64,000 nt of DNA from Icerya purchasi (taxonomy: Eukaryota; Arthropoda; Insecta; Hemiptera; Monophlebidae): assembly GCA_039619475.1 (NCBI GenBank), contig CM077115.1, positions 157,579,774 to 157,643,773 of the forward strand, read 5' to 3'. Below the pieces are notes generated by a model. The model was not told the origin of the DNA and ran no database searches. It worked only from the letters and a program-made list of their open reading frames with translations. A program made the position numbers and the translations under genes. Positions 34,260-47,043 of the stretch are shown piece by piece (the first letter of the stretch is position 1; each line of letters starts with the position of its first letter).

Positions 34260-34790
34260 TTCAGAATTTGTACGATTAAATTATTTTTCAAAATTTGGGC
34301 CCTTTAATTTAAAAATTTTGGCAATCTCGTATTTTTCCTATATTATAGCGATTAAAATACATAATTTAAAACAAAAGAGTGACTCCTCTCCAGCTACTGT
34401 GGAAAGAGCTGTGGACATTTTTTAAATTTCCAGTCTTACCGCTTTAAGCGTGTATTTTCCAAAATTTTGGTCATTAACAATCAAAATTTTTCGGATTTTA
34501 TATTTTTCCTATATTCCGGAGACCATAGTATGCAGGTTAAAAAGAAAAGCAATGTCATAACTCATATAGAACCGGCTGTGGAATTTTTTCTAAAATTCTT
34601 TTCTTAAAACTTGATTTTTACATTTTCTCAAAATTTAGACCCTTTAATTTTAAAATTTTGAGGGTTTTATAATTTTCTTATGATCTCACGAAGAAAATAC
34701 TTCCGATTGAACAGGAAAATTCTCTATCTACTACGGAACGGCCTAACCGATTTTCTTTTCTTGCAGTTTTATAAGATTATATTGAGCGTT
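34260..34790. repeat. Degenerate tandem repeat, about 175-bp units
   Basis: Three diverged units each contain an AAAATTT(G/T)GG(C/T)CCTTTAATTT-like block or its variant, an AAAATTTT block, and TATTTTTCCTATATT. They start near 34265, 34446 and 34621. Confidence 0.6.
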
Positions 34791-37140
34791 AACAAAAAGG
34801 ATTTTGGTTTTCATGAAAATATAAAATTTATTAAGCAAAATGTTAATAATTAAGCCTTAAATTTTCTACAAAATACTAAAAAATAAAATCAAATCAATTT
34901 CAATGTCAAGTTTATTAAAAATTTTGCAATGTGCTTCATATATCATTTTGACGCCGAAGTGAGAGGGAATACGATTTAGTAGTTACAATAGTAGCTTACA
35001 GTTTATCAAAAATGTTACAAGTAATACAGCACACTCATTTTGGCAAGTGAATTCATACTAAAATTTAATGTAGCCGAGTTATGCAACCTTTTAGTTTTTT
35101 TGCGATTATTTTATGCGTATTGGATGTCTTTGCATGCGCTTATACTGAAAGATTGGTGTTACGACATTTTCTTGGCCATTATTTTTTGAAGCCAAAAATT
35201 TAAAATGATCGAAAACCTTTTTTACTTTGTTTGATGAGTGAAAAATTTTACCGAAGATATCAATGACACACGGTTATGATGGGAAAAGTATAACTATCAA
35301 ATTAAATCGAAATGTATAAATATGTAAATATAATAAGTTATAATAATAACTGATTTAATAAACAATTATAACAAACAATATAAGAACAAAATAAATTTCT
35401 TACTTAGTAACGTTTTCGGGCATAACCCGTGCATATGTAATTTTTATTTTACCGAATTTATAATCATTGACTTTTATTATATGATCTTTTTTCTCGATAA
35501 AATAATATAATTAAAATATAGTCGATTGATTGATTTTTAGCGCATTTTATCTGTACTTCTAAAATATAAGGTATAGAGAAAATACATTTAATCTTTAGCT
35601 ATTTAACGGAAATGTTCCATGTTTTCCCGTTATCCTGCGAGTTATTTTACTGAATGGAATTTTTTTGTCAATGGAGAGCACTTTTTATGATGATATAAAA
35701 AGTACTCGAAACAAGTCAGCTTTTTGAAAAGATAGAATACCGTCTACTTGAAAAAAAAAACATCCGAGTGTTCTAAGAAACCTCGCAAAAGTTTTAAAGT
35801 TAATACTTATTAACGAGAAGATCTGTCGCAGAGTTCACATTAGTTTTCAATGCGTTCACAGCTTTATGAAATTTGATTTTGTTTTTGTTTGATCATACTA
35901 TTTATTTCAGTGTTTTGTTGCTTATAAAATCTGCAAAGTAAATATCTCTGTACCGCTAATTCGATTTTTACATTTATTTCATATCAGAATGTTTTATTTT
36001 CTTCCTTGCACTCCCATTCGTGCAGGTTATGCGCCAGCTATGTTTTTCTTTATTTTTCTTGTAATAAATTCAGAAAATATTTAAAGACATGCTTTTTTTT
36101 TTTTTTTCAAGACACAGATTTGTATTAATGTGTGTGTGTGCATGCTTATAAGCTTGATATTTTCCGGACTTCGCCATGATCTTAGACCGCGTCGTATGAT
36201 GATTTTCTATAATTCTTATCACAAAATGAAATAAATGTTTTATGAGTATAATAAAAACAAGTTCAGTCAAGTATGAGGTTTCATGCGCTGAGGATTCCGT
36301 ATGAAAGTTAACAATAACTATAATTATTTAGTATGTAAGAAAATTTGTTTGAATATACTTCTATTTTTATTTTACTATTTTAATTTAATATTTTAATAAA
36401 TTTCAGAGATCATTTCTAATAATAATTTAAAACAGTAAAGCAAAATACTAATTTGAATCGAAGGATTAGACTAATTTGAAGTGCAATGTTATGGTTATGA
36501 AGAAAAATTAATTAAACCCTTTTTTTTATTTATTTAATTTTTATTTATTTTTTTAAATTATTGGTTTAGATTTAATAATACTAATATTAAGGTTTTATGA
36601 TTTTTTAAAATGTGTAATTTTGTTAATCCCTACACCTATCTTTCTTGGATAGCCGATCGTTAAAGACATTTAATAAATATATAAACGAAAACACACAAAA
36701 AATGTTAATTAGAAATAATATTAATGCTACGTATCACTCTGCTGCGGCTGCTAAAATGCTGGTGCTCCCTGCTGGCAGTTTGGTGTACGTTGGTGATTGC
36801 GTCCTGGATTCTCGGCGAATGGGAGGGAGAGACACGGTAATCGAAATTATAGTTTACGAATTTTGTAAATGTCACTAATTTTAAAACCGAATTTCGAGGC
36901 GATTTGGTTACTTTGTTATCAAACTTCTTTCGGTTGCAAGACGAACTGGTTACTTTACTAAAAAAGGTCGATATAGTTCCGCGATGTGACAAAGACTGTC
37001 GTTCTACTGAGATGATTTTTTAACAATTCGGTTTTTTCTTTCGACTCTCTCAATACGTTAGACCATTATTAAATTTTTATTTATTTATTTATTTACTAGA
37101 ATAGTGCGTTAAATTGTTTAACAAATCGAAATACTATTCG
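34791..37140. other. AT-rich DNA with a diverged copy of the 27.7-kb block
   Basis: About 36740-36850 on the - strand reads SPTYTKLP in one frame and shares GTACGTTGGTGATT at the DNA level with the possible exon at 27733-27933. Nothing else was recognised. Confidence 0.4.
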
Positions 37141-37149
37141 CATCTGTTT

Positions 37150-37641
37150 TTCATCAGGCGGACGTACCACCTAAACAATGATGCGATGAGTTCGTTCCTT
37201 TCATTACAGTTCATAACAACACTAACACAAGCCAGTATGAAAATAACCAAACCGAAACCTGTGATCCCGTTCCGTTTCTTAGCCCTCGTACTAACACTTC
37301 TAATGCAAATTATAACAGTCCGAACCAAATTCTAAAAACCGCTGCAGTCTCGTATTCCGATAAAGCCAAAAGAAAAATAACACCGATTAACAAACCTGTT
37401 TGTTCCATGCATTCTAGAAACCCACTTAAAACAAAACCAACATTTAAAACTAAAAAACTATAAAGTTCTCGAATCAAATCCGGTGCTTGCTAGTCGTGCG
37501 TATGGGGAAATAATATTAGACGTTCGTGCGGATATTAACTTTCAACAGATAATGTTACCGTCCGATATTCAACCAGTAACAGTCGAAATTCGTATGCCAG
37601 TTCCACGGGTGTTTCGAAACATAATTCCGAACCGTATTTAG
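37150..37641 (+). pseudogene. Protein-like relic of unknown family
   Basis: Three consecutive frame segments look protein-like although none starts with ATG: RTYHLNND (to about 37180), then CDEFVPFITVHNNTNTSQYE to a stop at 37461-37463 (94 codons, rich in Asn, Thr, Pro and Lys), then VLESNPVLASRAYGEIILDV to a stop at 37639-37641. The composition resembles a gag-like or ORF1 protein, but I do not recognise it. Two frameshifts would be needed. Confidence 0.3.
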
Positions 37642-37679
37642 AAACTTTTAAAGTTGCCAAAAAGTTAAAACAGTTCCTC

Positions 37680-40060
37680 CCCTCTAGCGGCGAGACTATT
37701 ACAGTTAAAAATTTTGAACAGGGTTAAACATATGCGCTTCGACATCTATTTCTCAAGTTTTGAACATCAAGGGTTGAAAGTTTCGTTAAGGAAATAACTT
37801 ATGTTTTCGTTCTTGACAAATATCGATCTTTCCATCGATCATGACCGAAAAAAAAAATATTATTTTGGAAACTTTTGAGCTTTCGGTGTTTAAGGTTCCG
37901 ATTTTTAAGATGGAAACCTAGATGTTCCAAAGTAAATAAATAAACAGGGACGCACATTTTTTTAACCTTGTTCAAAATCTTGAACTACAATATATAAATT
38001 ACAAGCGGGGCTACACGTCATTTTTCAGAATTTTATGAATTTTTAGTAAATTTCAAACAGTTTCGTTAAAAAAATGAAATACGGGTCTGTTCCCAAAAAA
38101 TAGCGCTCTTTCCTATAATAATACACTTGACAAAAATTTTTTTTTTACAAAATTTCGAGCTTTCAGAGCCCCAAGCCACTAATTTTAAAGTTGGAAACTT
38201 AGATGTTCCAAACCAGGGAAATATACATGGATGCCCATATTTTCTACTTTCCTCAAAATTTTTAGCTATAATACTCGCGTCACAAATCAATTCTCGCACT
38301 TTTTCGAACTTTCCGGCAAACTTTGAAAGTTCCATTAGGAAAATGACATACGGTTTCTTTCCCGACAGATAGCGATCCTTCCAACGGTATATAACATGCC
38401 TTAGAAAGAAAAAAAATTTTCTTCAAAATTTCGAACTTTCGGCGCCTTAAGGGTCCAATTTTAAAACTGGAAATCCAGATGTTATAAACTAGAGAAATAT
38501 AAAGGGATGCGCACGTTTTTAGCCGCGTTCAAAATTTTTAGTTGTAATATTCGTGGAGCTAGGGGAAAGACACGTAATTTTTTTTTTGTTTTTTTGAACT
38601 TTTCGGAACTTTGAAAGTTTCGTTAAGAAAATGAAATACGGTTCCGTTCCCGACAAATAGCGATCTTTCTAATAATATATTATAAGCTCGGGCAAAAAAA
38701 TATATTTTTTAAAAATTTTGAGCTTTCGGAGCCCAAAGGGTTTTATTTTACAGCTAGAAACCTGGATGTTCAAAACTATAGAAGTATATGTAAAGGTGCA
38801 TATTTTCTACCTTGTTTCAAATTTATAGCTATAATACTCGCGTCGTAAAGAGGGGGCTACAAATTAGAGCTCGCGCTTTTTTGAACTTTCCCGCAACTTT
38901 TAAAATTTTGTTAAGAAAATAAATTACGGTTTCGTTCCTGACGAATAGCGATCTTTCTAATAATATATCACAACCCGGAGAAAAAAATATTTATTTTCAA
39001 AATTTTGAGCTTTCGGTGCCCCGGGGGTCTAATTTTAGAACTGGAAACCTGGATGTTTCGAACTAGAGAAATATACGTAGAAGCGCATATTTTTAACCGT
39101 GTGCAGAATTTTTAGCTGTAATATTTGCTTCACTAGGGGGCTAACACGTCATTTTTCGCGCTTTTTTGATCTTTTCGGCAACTTTGAAAGTTTTGTTAAG
39201 AAAATTAAATACGTTTTCGTTCCCGATAAATAGCGATATTTCTAATGATATATCACAAACCCCAGAAAAAAAACATTTTTTTTCAAAATTTTGAATTTTT
39301 GATGTCCCGCAGGTCTCATTCTAAAGTTGGGGAGCCGGTTGTTTTAAATCAGAAAAATATACGTAGAGTCGCGTATTTTCTACCATGTTCCAAATTTGTA
39401 GCTATAATACTAGCGTCGCAAGGAGGGGGCTGCAAATTGGAGGTCACGCTTTTTTGAACTTTACGTCAACTTTGAAAGTTTGGTTAAGAAAATGAAATTC
39501 GGTTTCGTTCCTGACGAATAGCGATCTTTCTAATAATATATCACAACCCGGAGAAAAAAATATTTATTTTCAAAATTTTGAGCTTTCGGTGCCCCGGGGG
39601 TCTAATTTTAGAACTGGAAACCTGGATGTTTCGAACTAGAGAAATATACGTGGAAGCGTATATTTTTAACCGTGTTCAAAATTTTTATCGGTAATATTCG
39701 CGGCGCTAGGGGGGGCTACACGTCATTTTTCGCGCTTTTTTGAACTTTACGGCAACTTTGAATTTTTTGGTAAAGAAAATGATATAAGGTTTTGTTCCTG
39801 ATAAATAGCGATCTTTCAAACGATATATTACATGACCGCAAAAAAAAAATATTTTTTTGCAAAATTTTGAGCTTTCGAAGTCTCGGAGTTTTATTTTTAA
39901 AGCTGGAGACCCGGATGTTCCAAATTACAGAAATATACGTAGAAGTATATATTTTTAATCATGTTTAAAATTTTTAACTACAATACTCGCGGCGCTAGGG
40001 GGGGGGAGACGTCATTTTTGCGGTTTTTTGAACTTTTGGGCAACTTTACATAACTTTTGT
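37680..40060. repeat. Satellite array, about 285-bp units in a dimeric pattern
   Basis: A GAGCTTTCGG-like block recurs at about 37876, 38157, 38427, 38720, 39007, 39290 (weak), 39579 and 39869, spacing 270-293 bp. Each unit then has AACTGGAAACCTGGATGTT, a variable part, CTTTTTTGAACTTT..GGCAACTTTGAAAGTTT, AAGAAAATGAAATACGGTTT and GATAAATAGCGATCTTTC blocks. The variable part comes in two types. Type A has TTTTTAACCGTGTTCAAAAT and CGTCATTTTTCGCG; type B has TATTTTCTACC and TAGCTATAATACTCGCGTCG. The order is A B A B A B A A. Short open frames here (for example 38066-38335) are by-products. Confidence 0.85.
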
Positions 40061-40069
40061 AACCTGATT

Positions 40070-40345
40070 TTTTTATTTTATGAAAGTACTCCTGCAATGT
40101 AGTTTATATTTTGAATTTCAGCGTTATAATTTTATCTAGTGACGAGTTATGATTTTTTAAGTGATTTTTGAGGTCGTTTTATGTACCATATTATATATTC
40201 TTGACGGTTTTTTGGGTTTTTTGCCGCCCAGGGTAATCGGTCATCTTCAAGTTATAGATCGTTTTAAAGAGAATTTTAATTGTAATTTATGTTCCAAATT
40301 TGAAGTTTATAAGTCAAGCCGTTCGTGAATTATTGATTTTTATTT
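40070..40345 (+). repeat. Dispersed repeat, copy B (see 11625-11850)
   Basis: It aligns with the reverse complement of 11625-11850 through TATATATTCTTGACGGTTTT and AAGCCGTT. It directly follows the satellite array. Confidence 0.6.
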
Positions 40346-42955
40346 GATATTTTTGTCATTTGTGTACCATCTTATTAGGATTCCGTACATTATATGTATA
40401 CGGGGAATCCTAAAAAGAAAGGTTACAAATTATAGATTTCATTAAATAATACGATGCAGAAACGCGACATAATTTTCATATTATCCCGACATAAAATTGA
40501 CGTAGTCGTAAATGTATAAATCTATATTATGTACACATGCCTATATACATATATGCTTTCACACTCATATGCGTGTACGCATGTAAACATACGCATGTTG
40601 GCTCATATGCGTACACGCGTATGAGACACACACACGTAACCATATTCATATACAATAGATACACTTGTGATACGTAGTTTATAAAATTGTTTTCATTTTA
40701 ATTCTCTTTGTTTCTTATTTTTCGACGAACGATTCTACGTAGAGGCTGTAATACAATTAAGAAAAATAAAAAAAAACGAAGAAGAATGTATGAAACTTTA
40801 AGAAAGACGAATCTGGAATTTAAAAGAAAGTAACTTTTTGTTTCTAGAATTTTTTTGTTACCAGAATTGTCGGATGAATAAAAGATTTATTAAACATTAA
40901 AATAAATACGGTTATTAGGCGTATAATTTAATATCTATAATAAACCTTTTATTCATTCTCCCGATACTCATGATGCTACATAAGATTTTATTGTAATCTT
41001 CTGTTCGCAACATCTTTCATTACGATATCCGTACACGGACACAGCATAAAGTAAGCATTGCACATGTGTGCTCTGATGGTGTTCGAAGAGTTTGATGGAA
41101 ATAGCGTGGTTTTCAAAGAGCCGGGCCGCGTATTTAGTTTTGCTTTTTAATTGCAAAGTGTCTGAAAAGTGTGAGTTCTCTGATGAGGTCATCGGCTGTT
41201 TTTATTTATTCGTCAGCGTTTAGAAGGTGCATTATTGCCGAATCGGCTAAAGTAATTTTAGTGTTTTGTTTGCTGTTGTGATTGGAAATATGGAGTTCCG
41301 TAACTGTATGTTTCTCAATTTTTTTTCTTAATTTAATTTGACCGCGGAGATCATATACAAAAACCAGTCCTTTGTGCGATGTTGTGTATTTCGTCCTTTA
41401 AGATTATGGAGAGGTGAATTTTTTTGTAAGAACATAATAACGACTTTTTCCTTCAGGTCAATGTCTGGAACATCGCTCTAGCACTGCTACTGTGGACCAC
41501 TGGCCAAGAAGAGAGATCTAACGGTTTGAATATATCCTGAAATTTTTCCGAGAATAAACAAACATTTATACCGTACAGAATTAATAATGAATTCGAAGAT
41601 CTCTATCCGTGTATTATATTCACTTTGTAAAGATGACGGCGTATTTGTAGTTTTTTGTATTTTTAAAAAAAAACTACATGAATAGAGTTTACACGGAAAT
41701 CTTAAAATCATTCATTTGCGTTAGTAATAGTTGTAGAACTGTTGCATTTTATTGAACTTTCTGTATCGTGGGAAACTATTTGAAGGATCGTAATTCCCTC
41801 CGGGGACTACCAGTGCATTGATCCGGTCTAAATTGTTAATTTTGACTACACATGATGAAGCTTAAGAATTTTTTATCGGAAGTATCTTTTTATGACCGAC
41901 TTGTATTTTAATCGATAACAAAACACATACACCCTGAGAAAACTTTGCGGATTTTTCGGAAATGATTTTTTTCCCCTTTTTTTCGAAATTCTATTGGCGT
42001 TGTTAGTAATTTTCGTTGCATTTTAGATTGTTTACGTATTCTTATCAGAGTAAATTTTTGTACAGTTATATCGCGAACTTATTATTAAAAGCATGCTCTA
42101 CCATCATTTACTCGCAGCGAGAAAAAAATTAATATTACATTAATAGCCTCATTATTATATTATAAATGTACACTCGAAATTCGAACCGCAGCACGTTGAT
42201 ATACGTTTTCGTGACAGTTATTCGTCACTCGATGAATCTTTGGGCCATTTTCGAAGTAGAATTCCCAGGTAAGCAACGCCAGTGTAGTGTGTTTATTTAA
42301 ATTAGTTTATAGTTTTTAGGTAAAAAATGACGTTTTATATTGTTGCAAATAACAATAAATATAAATACGGGGAATTAATTAAATCATTTCGCGGAGTATT
42401 CGGTAAAATGTAATACGGAAACCTCTGACAATTTTTCGACGAATTTTCGACCGGAGCTAGCTGTTGATCGCGTCCGTCGTTACTCTTCGAAGACAATCCG
42501 TATATTTCATACTTCAATATTATTTTCATATTGAAGTATAGTGAAGTACAAAAGTCTTTTAACCGTATATTCTTAACTATCAGTTTCTATTAATCTTTTT
42601 ATAAGGTCTCTAAAGTATTTTACGCTGTTGCATTTTATAACTAAATTGCCTGTTTAATGTGAACGTTACTGACTCTTTCGCCGATCCATTTGAATCCTAT
42701 AATTATTTGCCCGTGTATTGGTATCAACAGTAGTATAATGCTGGAGGGGCGATTGCGTGACTTATATATATATATATAGTTTGAACTCGACTTTATCGAA
42801 ATTATTATTATTACATTTGCACAAATTTTAAATACACATTCTAAATATTAATAACGTTGACCTTTTTTTTCGTATTTCATTCCGACAGCAGATGGTCTAA
42901 TTTGACTATTTTTTCTTTTAATAATACAAGATAATAGTAATATTACTTTATATAT
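40346..42955. other. AT-rich DNA, nothing firmly recognised
   Basis: It has an AGGATTCC / GGAATCCT hairpin (40377-40384 with 40404-40411) and an alternating purine-pyrimidine stretch with CATATGCGTGTACGCATG-type palindromes at about 40560-40640. Open frames on both strands lack known domains. Confidence 0.5.
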
Positions 42956-42959
42956 TTTC

Positions 42960-43440
42960 TTTTGGGTGCGCTACTAGCTTTGGCCCAACAACTGCAGAAA
43001 TTATAGAAAGGGTTAAGTAGAGAGACGATTAGAAATAGAGCTTAGGAAAGAGTGGAGTACAGGAATTATAGCTGGAGATGAGAAGGAAAGGACAAAGGAA
43101 GAATTATAAGGAGCAGGGTTAAGATTTTGGAGTGCAAAGCAGAGTGTTCAGAATCAAGGGTGGGACATTCAAAGAAGATGTGGTTTTGCAATATATAGTG
43201 GAGTAGAGATAGAACTATGAAGGGGCCAATCGGGAAAGGAGGACAGGGAAAAACGAAAACGTAAAGAGGGTAGAAGAGAGTGATTAAAACGCAGTCTGAT
43301 TAAGGAAACGATCGCGGAGCGTTGATATGAAGAGGATTGAAACCACGGCTGAGAACAGGGAACCGGCTGAATTTGAAGATAATGAAAGGCGGGATTAGAA
43401 AATAAAGAAGGATAAATGTCTGATCATAGTCGGGAATGAT
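42960..43440 (-). pseudogene. LINE ORF2 C-terminal relic
   Basis: On the - strand a frame reads NHIFFECPTLDSEHSALHSK, parallel to VFFQCSSLSVERSAL in the 24.7-kb LINE. The surrounding GA-rich + strand also aligns in patches with 24800-25080. It is heavily decayed. Confidence 0.6.
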
Positions 43441-43767
43441 TGGCCGAGGCAGGAAAATTACACAGTAAAGGACCATCGCGGGCAGGTGAACAACATTTAG
43501 TTCATCTGTTTCGAAAATTGTTTAGTGTTTCTCCCATTTTTCTCCTCTCGACCAAAAATATGTTCAGTTCTTTACTTCCTTCACTACCTAAGGCTTTTCT
43601 ATATTCTCATGTTTTTGACGCGTAATCCTTCTCACTTTAAAGAACTCCAGATAGTGCGTATATGTTGTCCGAAATAAATTCTTAGTTTCTGCCCATTTAC
43701 TGAAATCTTCATTTCTCTTCATTCGCTCTGTTTAAATTTATAGCTATCGTCTTTTTAATGTCAATCC

Positions 43768-43769
<2 letters not shown>

Positions 43770-43809
<40 letters not shown>
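43770..43809. repeat. (ATT)n microsatellite
   Basis: About 13 uninterrupted ATT repeats. Confidence 0.95.
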
Positions 43810-44379
43810 GTAATTCTGCGTAGTGATAAATTTCTCTACTCTCTCAACACAAGTCAACTGAAAAGAGCACAAGCACTCTACGAGGTTTTCAGTTCCGATC
43901 GGTCTTTTCTTTAAGCGTTGTTGATAGGCACCCACACTTATTTATTATTCTTTCTTTATTTTGACATTGTTGTGTTCTGACTTTGATTAGAGATGCGTCG
44001 ACATCAATCTATTTTTCCGGTTCATTCGCTTCAGTGGCCCTAGATGTAATTTGGTTAAAAAATAACTTTATCCGTCTATTGCGAGAAAAATTATAAGAAC
44101 GTATAAAGATCCGCTTACGATTTTGAAATATACCAATGTTAGAATACTAGAGATATTAAATAATAGAGGAGACAGGATAAAATTGGAACAATTTCTGCCG
44201 AAAACTCCGCGTGGTACAGTGAAAATCGGTCATCACCGACGTGTGGAAATAAAATGACTGTTTTAAAATCGGCTCAAAATCTCATATCGAATATGTCGTA
44301 ATTATTTAATGTCCGAGATGTTTTAATACTTACTCTGTTATAATAGAAGTCCCGTGAAGTATTACGCAGGGTCTGCACG

Positions 44380-45748
44380 GATTGCATCTTCGTTTGCTAG
44401 TCATTGTTCATCAGTTTATTCCACATCGGATGAGACTACCTCGAATTGCAGCAACTTAAGTAATAACACTCAAGCTTAACTAATCATGTTTCTGTAATGC
44501 TTATAACTAAAGCTGAAGTATACAAAACATTGAGAATGCTACAACCTAAATGTACCCTTAGCCCCGACAGTGTCCCGCCGTATGTATATAAAGCATGTTG
44601 CGATCTGTTTACTGATCCATTAACACATGCTTTTAATTGTGTCATAAAAACTTGTGTTTTTCCTGAAATTTGGAAAGTCTCTCGAATTACAGCTATACCT
44701 AAAAACATCAAGTCGAACGATATTACAAACTTCAGACCTATATATATATATAACCCTGTTGCATCAGACTGCTAAGATATTTGAACTTGTCATTTACAAA
44801 GCTATTTACCGGAAAACTAAACATCACATATCCTTACATTAGCATGGCTTCATAAAAGACAGGTCCGTTATTTGACATTTACTGATTACGTTTCTTCTTC
44901 TGTGTTAGATAAATCATCTTAGGTGGATGTAACATACACAGATTTCCAGAAGGCATTTGATAAAGTTTTTCTAATGTAGGTTTATTTAGGAAATTAAGTG
45001 AATTTGGTTTTTCTCAAAGCTTATTGAAACTGTTTAAAAGCTATCTTCAGAACAGAAATAAGTTGTTAGTAAATAAGGATAAATGTTTTTATACTACGTT
45101 TACTCGTAAGTTTATCCGCTTTAGTAGTGCATATCAGATGGATCATGTTGAATTGTAAGTTATTCTAGATGTTAAGTTAATATTTAAGTCACATATCACT
45201 TAAGCTGTCAGTAGAGCTAGGAAAATGCTTACTTATAATAATGAGATTCAGCAGAAATTTTTTGCTCATATTGAAACTCATGAGCTTATATGTTACATTA
45301 ATCCGTTCTTATTTAGAATTTTCTTCTATTATTTCGGACCCTGAGTCGGTTGAAGTGATTGATACAGTTAAAGGGGTGCCGAAGAAGTATCTAAGATATG
45401 TACATTACAAATTTGCTAATTTGTATAGGGGGATTCTTTTTTTTCCGTATAACAGGGTGCTGAGGAGGAGTCTTTAGAAGCCTACTTGGACGTAGAAAGG
45501 AAGCGTGTGTCTTATTCCCATATGGGTTAATACACGGTAATTTGTCCTGCTCGTTACTTTTAGAGAAAATAGGTTTCACAGTGTGTATATGTGTGTGTGT
45601 ACGTTGCGGTGTAGTCGTGTCAGTTGTGTGCGCGTGTCTTTGTCTCTAGATATATATACTTGTTTGTGCTATACAGTAATAATTGCCCTTCGGGCTGTTG
45701 CATTGGCGAATCGATTTAAACAAATAAATAAATTAATTAATTAAATAA
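44380..45748 (+). mobile_element. LINE with internal deletion and microsatellite tail
   Basis: Frames with stops read ASSFASHCSSVYSTSDE, ITKAEVYKTLRMLQPKCTLS, PDSVPPYVYKACCDLF, FPEIWKVSRITAIPK and NFRPI, then TYTDFQKAFDKV (RT motif with catalytic Asp). After a gap that lacks the FADD motif it continues NKDKCFYTTFTRK, VSRARKMLTYN, LIRSYLEFSSIISDPESVEV and KYLRYVHYKFANLYRGI. The 3' end has a GCCCTTCGGGC hairpin (45684-45694) and an AAATAAAT-rich tail, as in L2/CR1-like elements. The missing catalytic box shows an internal deletion. Confidence 0.75.
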
Positions 45749-46389
45749 CACCGGAATTGTTTCTTTCAATACGGAAGTGCGACGATGAAAAAAATAAAAT
45801 CCAAATCAGTGTACGCTTATAATGTAAAAACGATGATGTATTACTTTTGAAGAAATTTGTTGTAATTTTTATGTAATAGTGTCCTGTTTTTAATGCTTCT
45901 TTTTTTCGTCAAATTTACAATAACCATTTAACATTCTCGCGACGATAAGCGAAACAATAGCTATCAGCAGCGCACGAACTTCATTCTTTCATCCGTAAAA
46001 GCCTTTTTCAAAGTTAAATTTTGTGCCACCCCGACGTCGCCAATTCATCATCTGCGTAGCAGAATTTTAGTCTTTTTTTTTTTTTTTTTTCTATAAATTT
46101 GCAAATAGTCTTAATATCCGGGGATTGCTGCGATCATCGAGATAGTTTTATTTACCTGTTCCAGCAACAACCGGTATGCCGTTGTACCCGGTTTCCACTG
46201 TCCTTTGCAGTCTCTACGTGACGAACAGTTTGTCGCATACGGCCAAGGTATATTTCTGAGGCGAAGAAAACGAATTTAAAATTTGTTCATAGCTTCGACG
46301 AAATTGTCGCAATTTATTATTTCGCAAGACATTTGTCCTTGATGAATTTTCCCATTTGGCGTTTATTCTATTCGACAGTTGAAGAACGG
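45749..46389. other. AT-rich DNA, nothing recognised
   Basis: It holds a T-run near 46073-46090. GC content rises toward the right edge, where the putative promoter begins. Confidence 0.5.
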
Positions 46390-47036
46390 CTGCACGGCGG
46401 CTTAAGGTAAGACGGGCAGGCTGGCTCGTCTACACTGTGCTTCTTGCTGGTCGGAACTCGGCGGTAGTCTCAATCGCGCCGATAAACGCCGTACCGCTCG
46501 TTCCGTCGTCGAGCCGTTTTTATCTCTGCCTGTCGGATAGCGGTGCATGCGGATTGCAGCGTCTGTGCGGCAGCGAGGGGCAGTCGATTACCGTGATGAC
46601 ACACGAGGTCGATACGATCGGTTGCCGGCAGTCTCTTTTTGACACGATTCAGCTACGGAATTGAAATTTTTCGTAGCAATCATCTGCTATTCGCCATGTT
46701 CACTTGTGTTCGTAGTGCCCGAGCTTTGTTCGTCTCTGTTCGCCGTGCCGTGTAAAAGTTCTGCAACAAACTGACGAAAATTAAATTCCGCGCGAGAATA
46801 AATAATACCGTTCAGCCGCTAGACTCTTTCCATTATCATTCCATTCGGTCTTCCTCCTACCTACCAGTAGCGTATATTGTACATATATTCATTTTTATTA
46901 ATCGAGTAATTAAATTTTTTCGCCTCTTCAGCGTGTAAAATGCTTCGTTCGCGTTCGAAGTTCGCCCCGTTTGCGCCGATCTTCGCTTAAAAAAGTGCGA
47001 TTTGCGCGATACTAGTATGGTAAAGATAAATTTGAA
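46390..47036 (+). promoter_or_regulatory. Putative promoter and 5' UTR of a syntaxin-like gene
   Basis: This patch is clearly richer in G, C and CpG than its surroundings (for example GGCGGTAGTCTCAATCGCGC and CGTCGTCGAGCCG). It ends directly at an 11-codon exon with a consensus donor. The open frame at 46437-46664 has no domain and is probably a composition effect. No strong TATA box was seen. Confidence 0.4.
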
Positions 47037-47043
47037 ATGGTGA
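47017..47043 (+). promoter_or_regulatory. Upstream ORF overlapping the putative syntaxin start
   Basis: ATG at 47017 opens an 8-codon frame (MVKINLKW) whose TGA (47041-47043) overlaps the main ATG at 47037 in another frame. If transcribed, it could limit translation from the main start. Confidence 0.35.

Noticed and set aside
37680..40060. CRISPR-like or coding tandem array
   Set aside because: Units of 270-293 bp with no short conserved repeat plus unique spacers; unit lengths are not multiples of three and frames are broken.
46437..46664. 75-codon frame in the GC-rich patch
   Set aside because: It begins at a non-ATG codon, has no domain, and is explained by the local composition of the putative 5' UTR.
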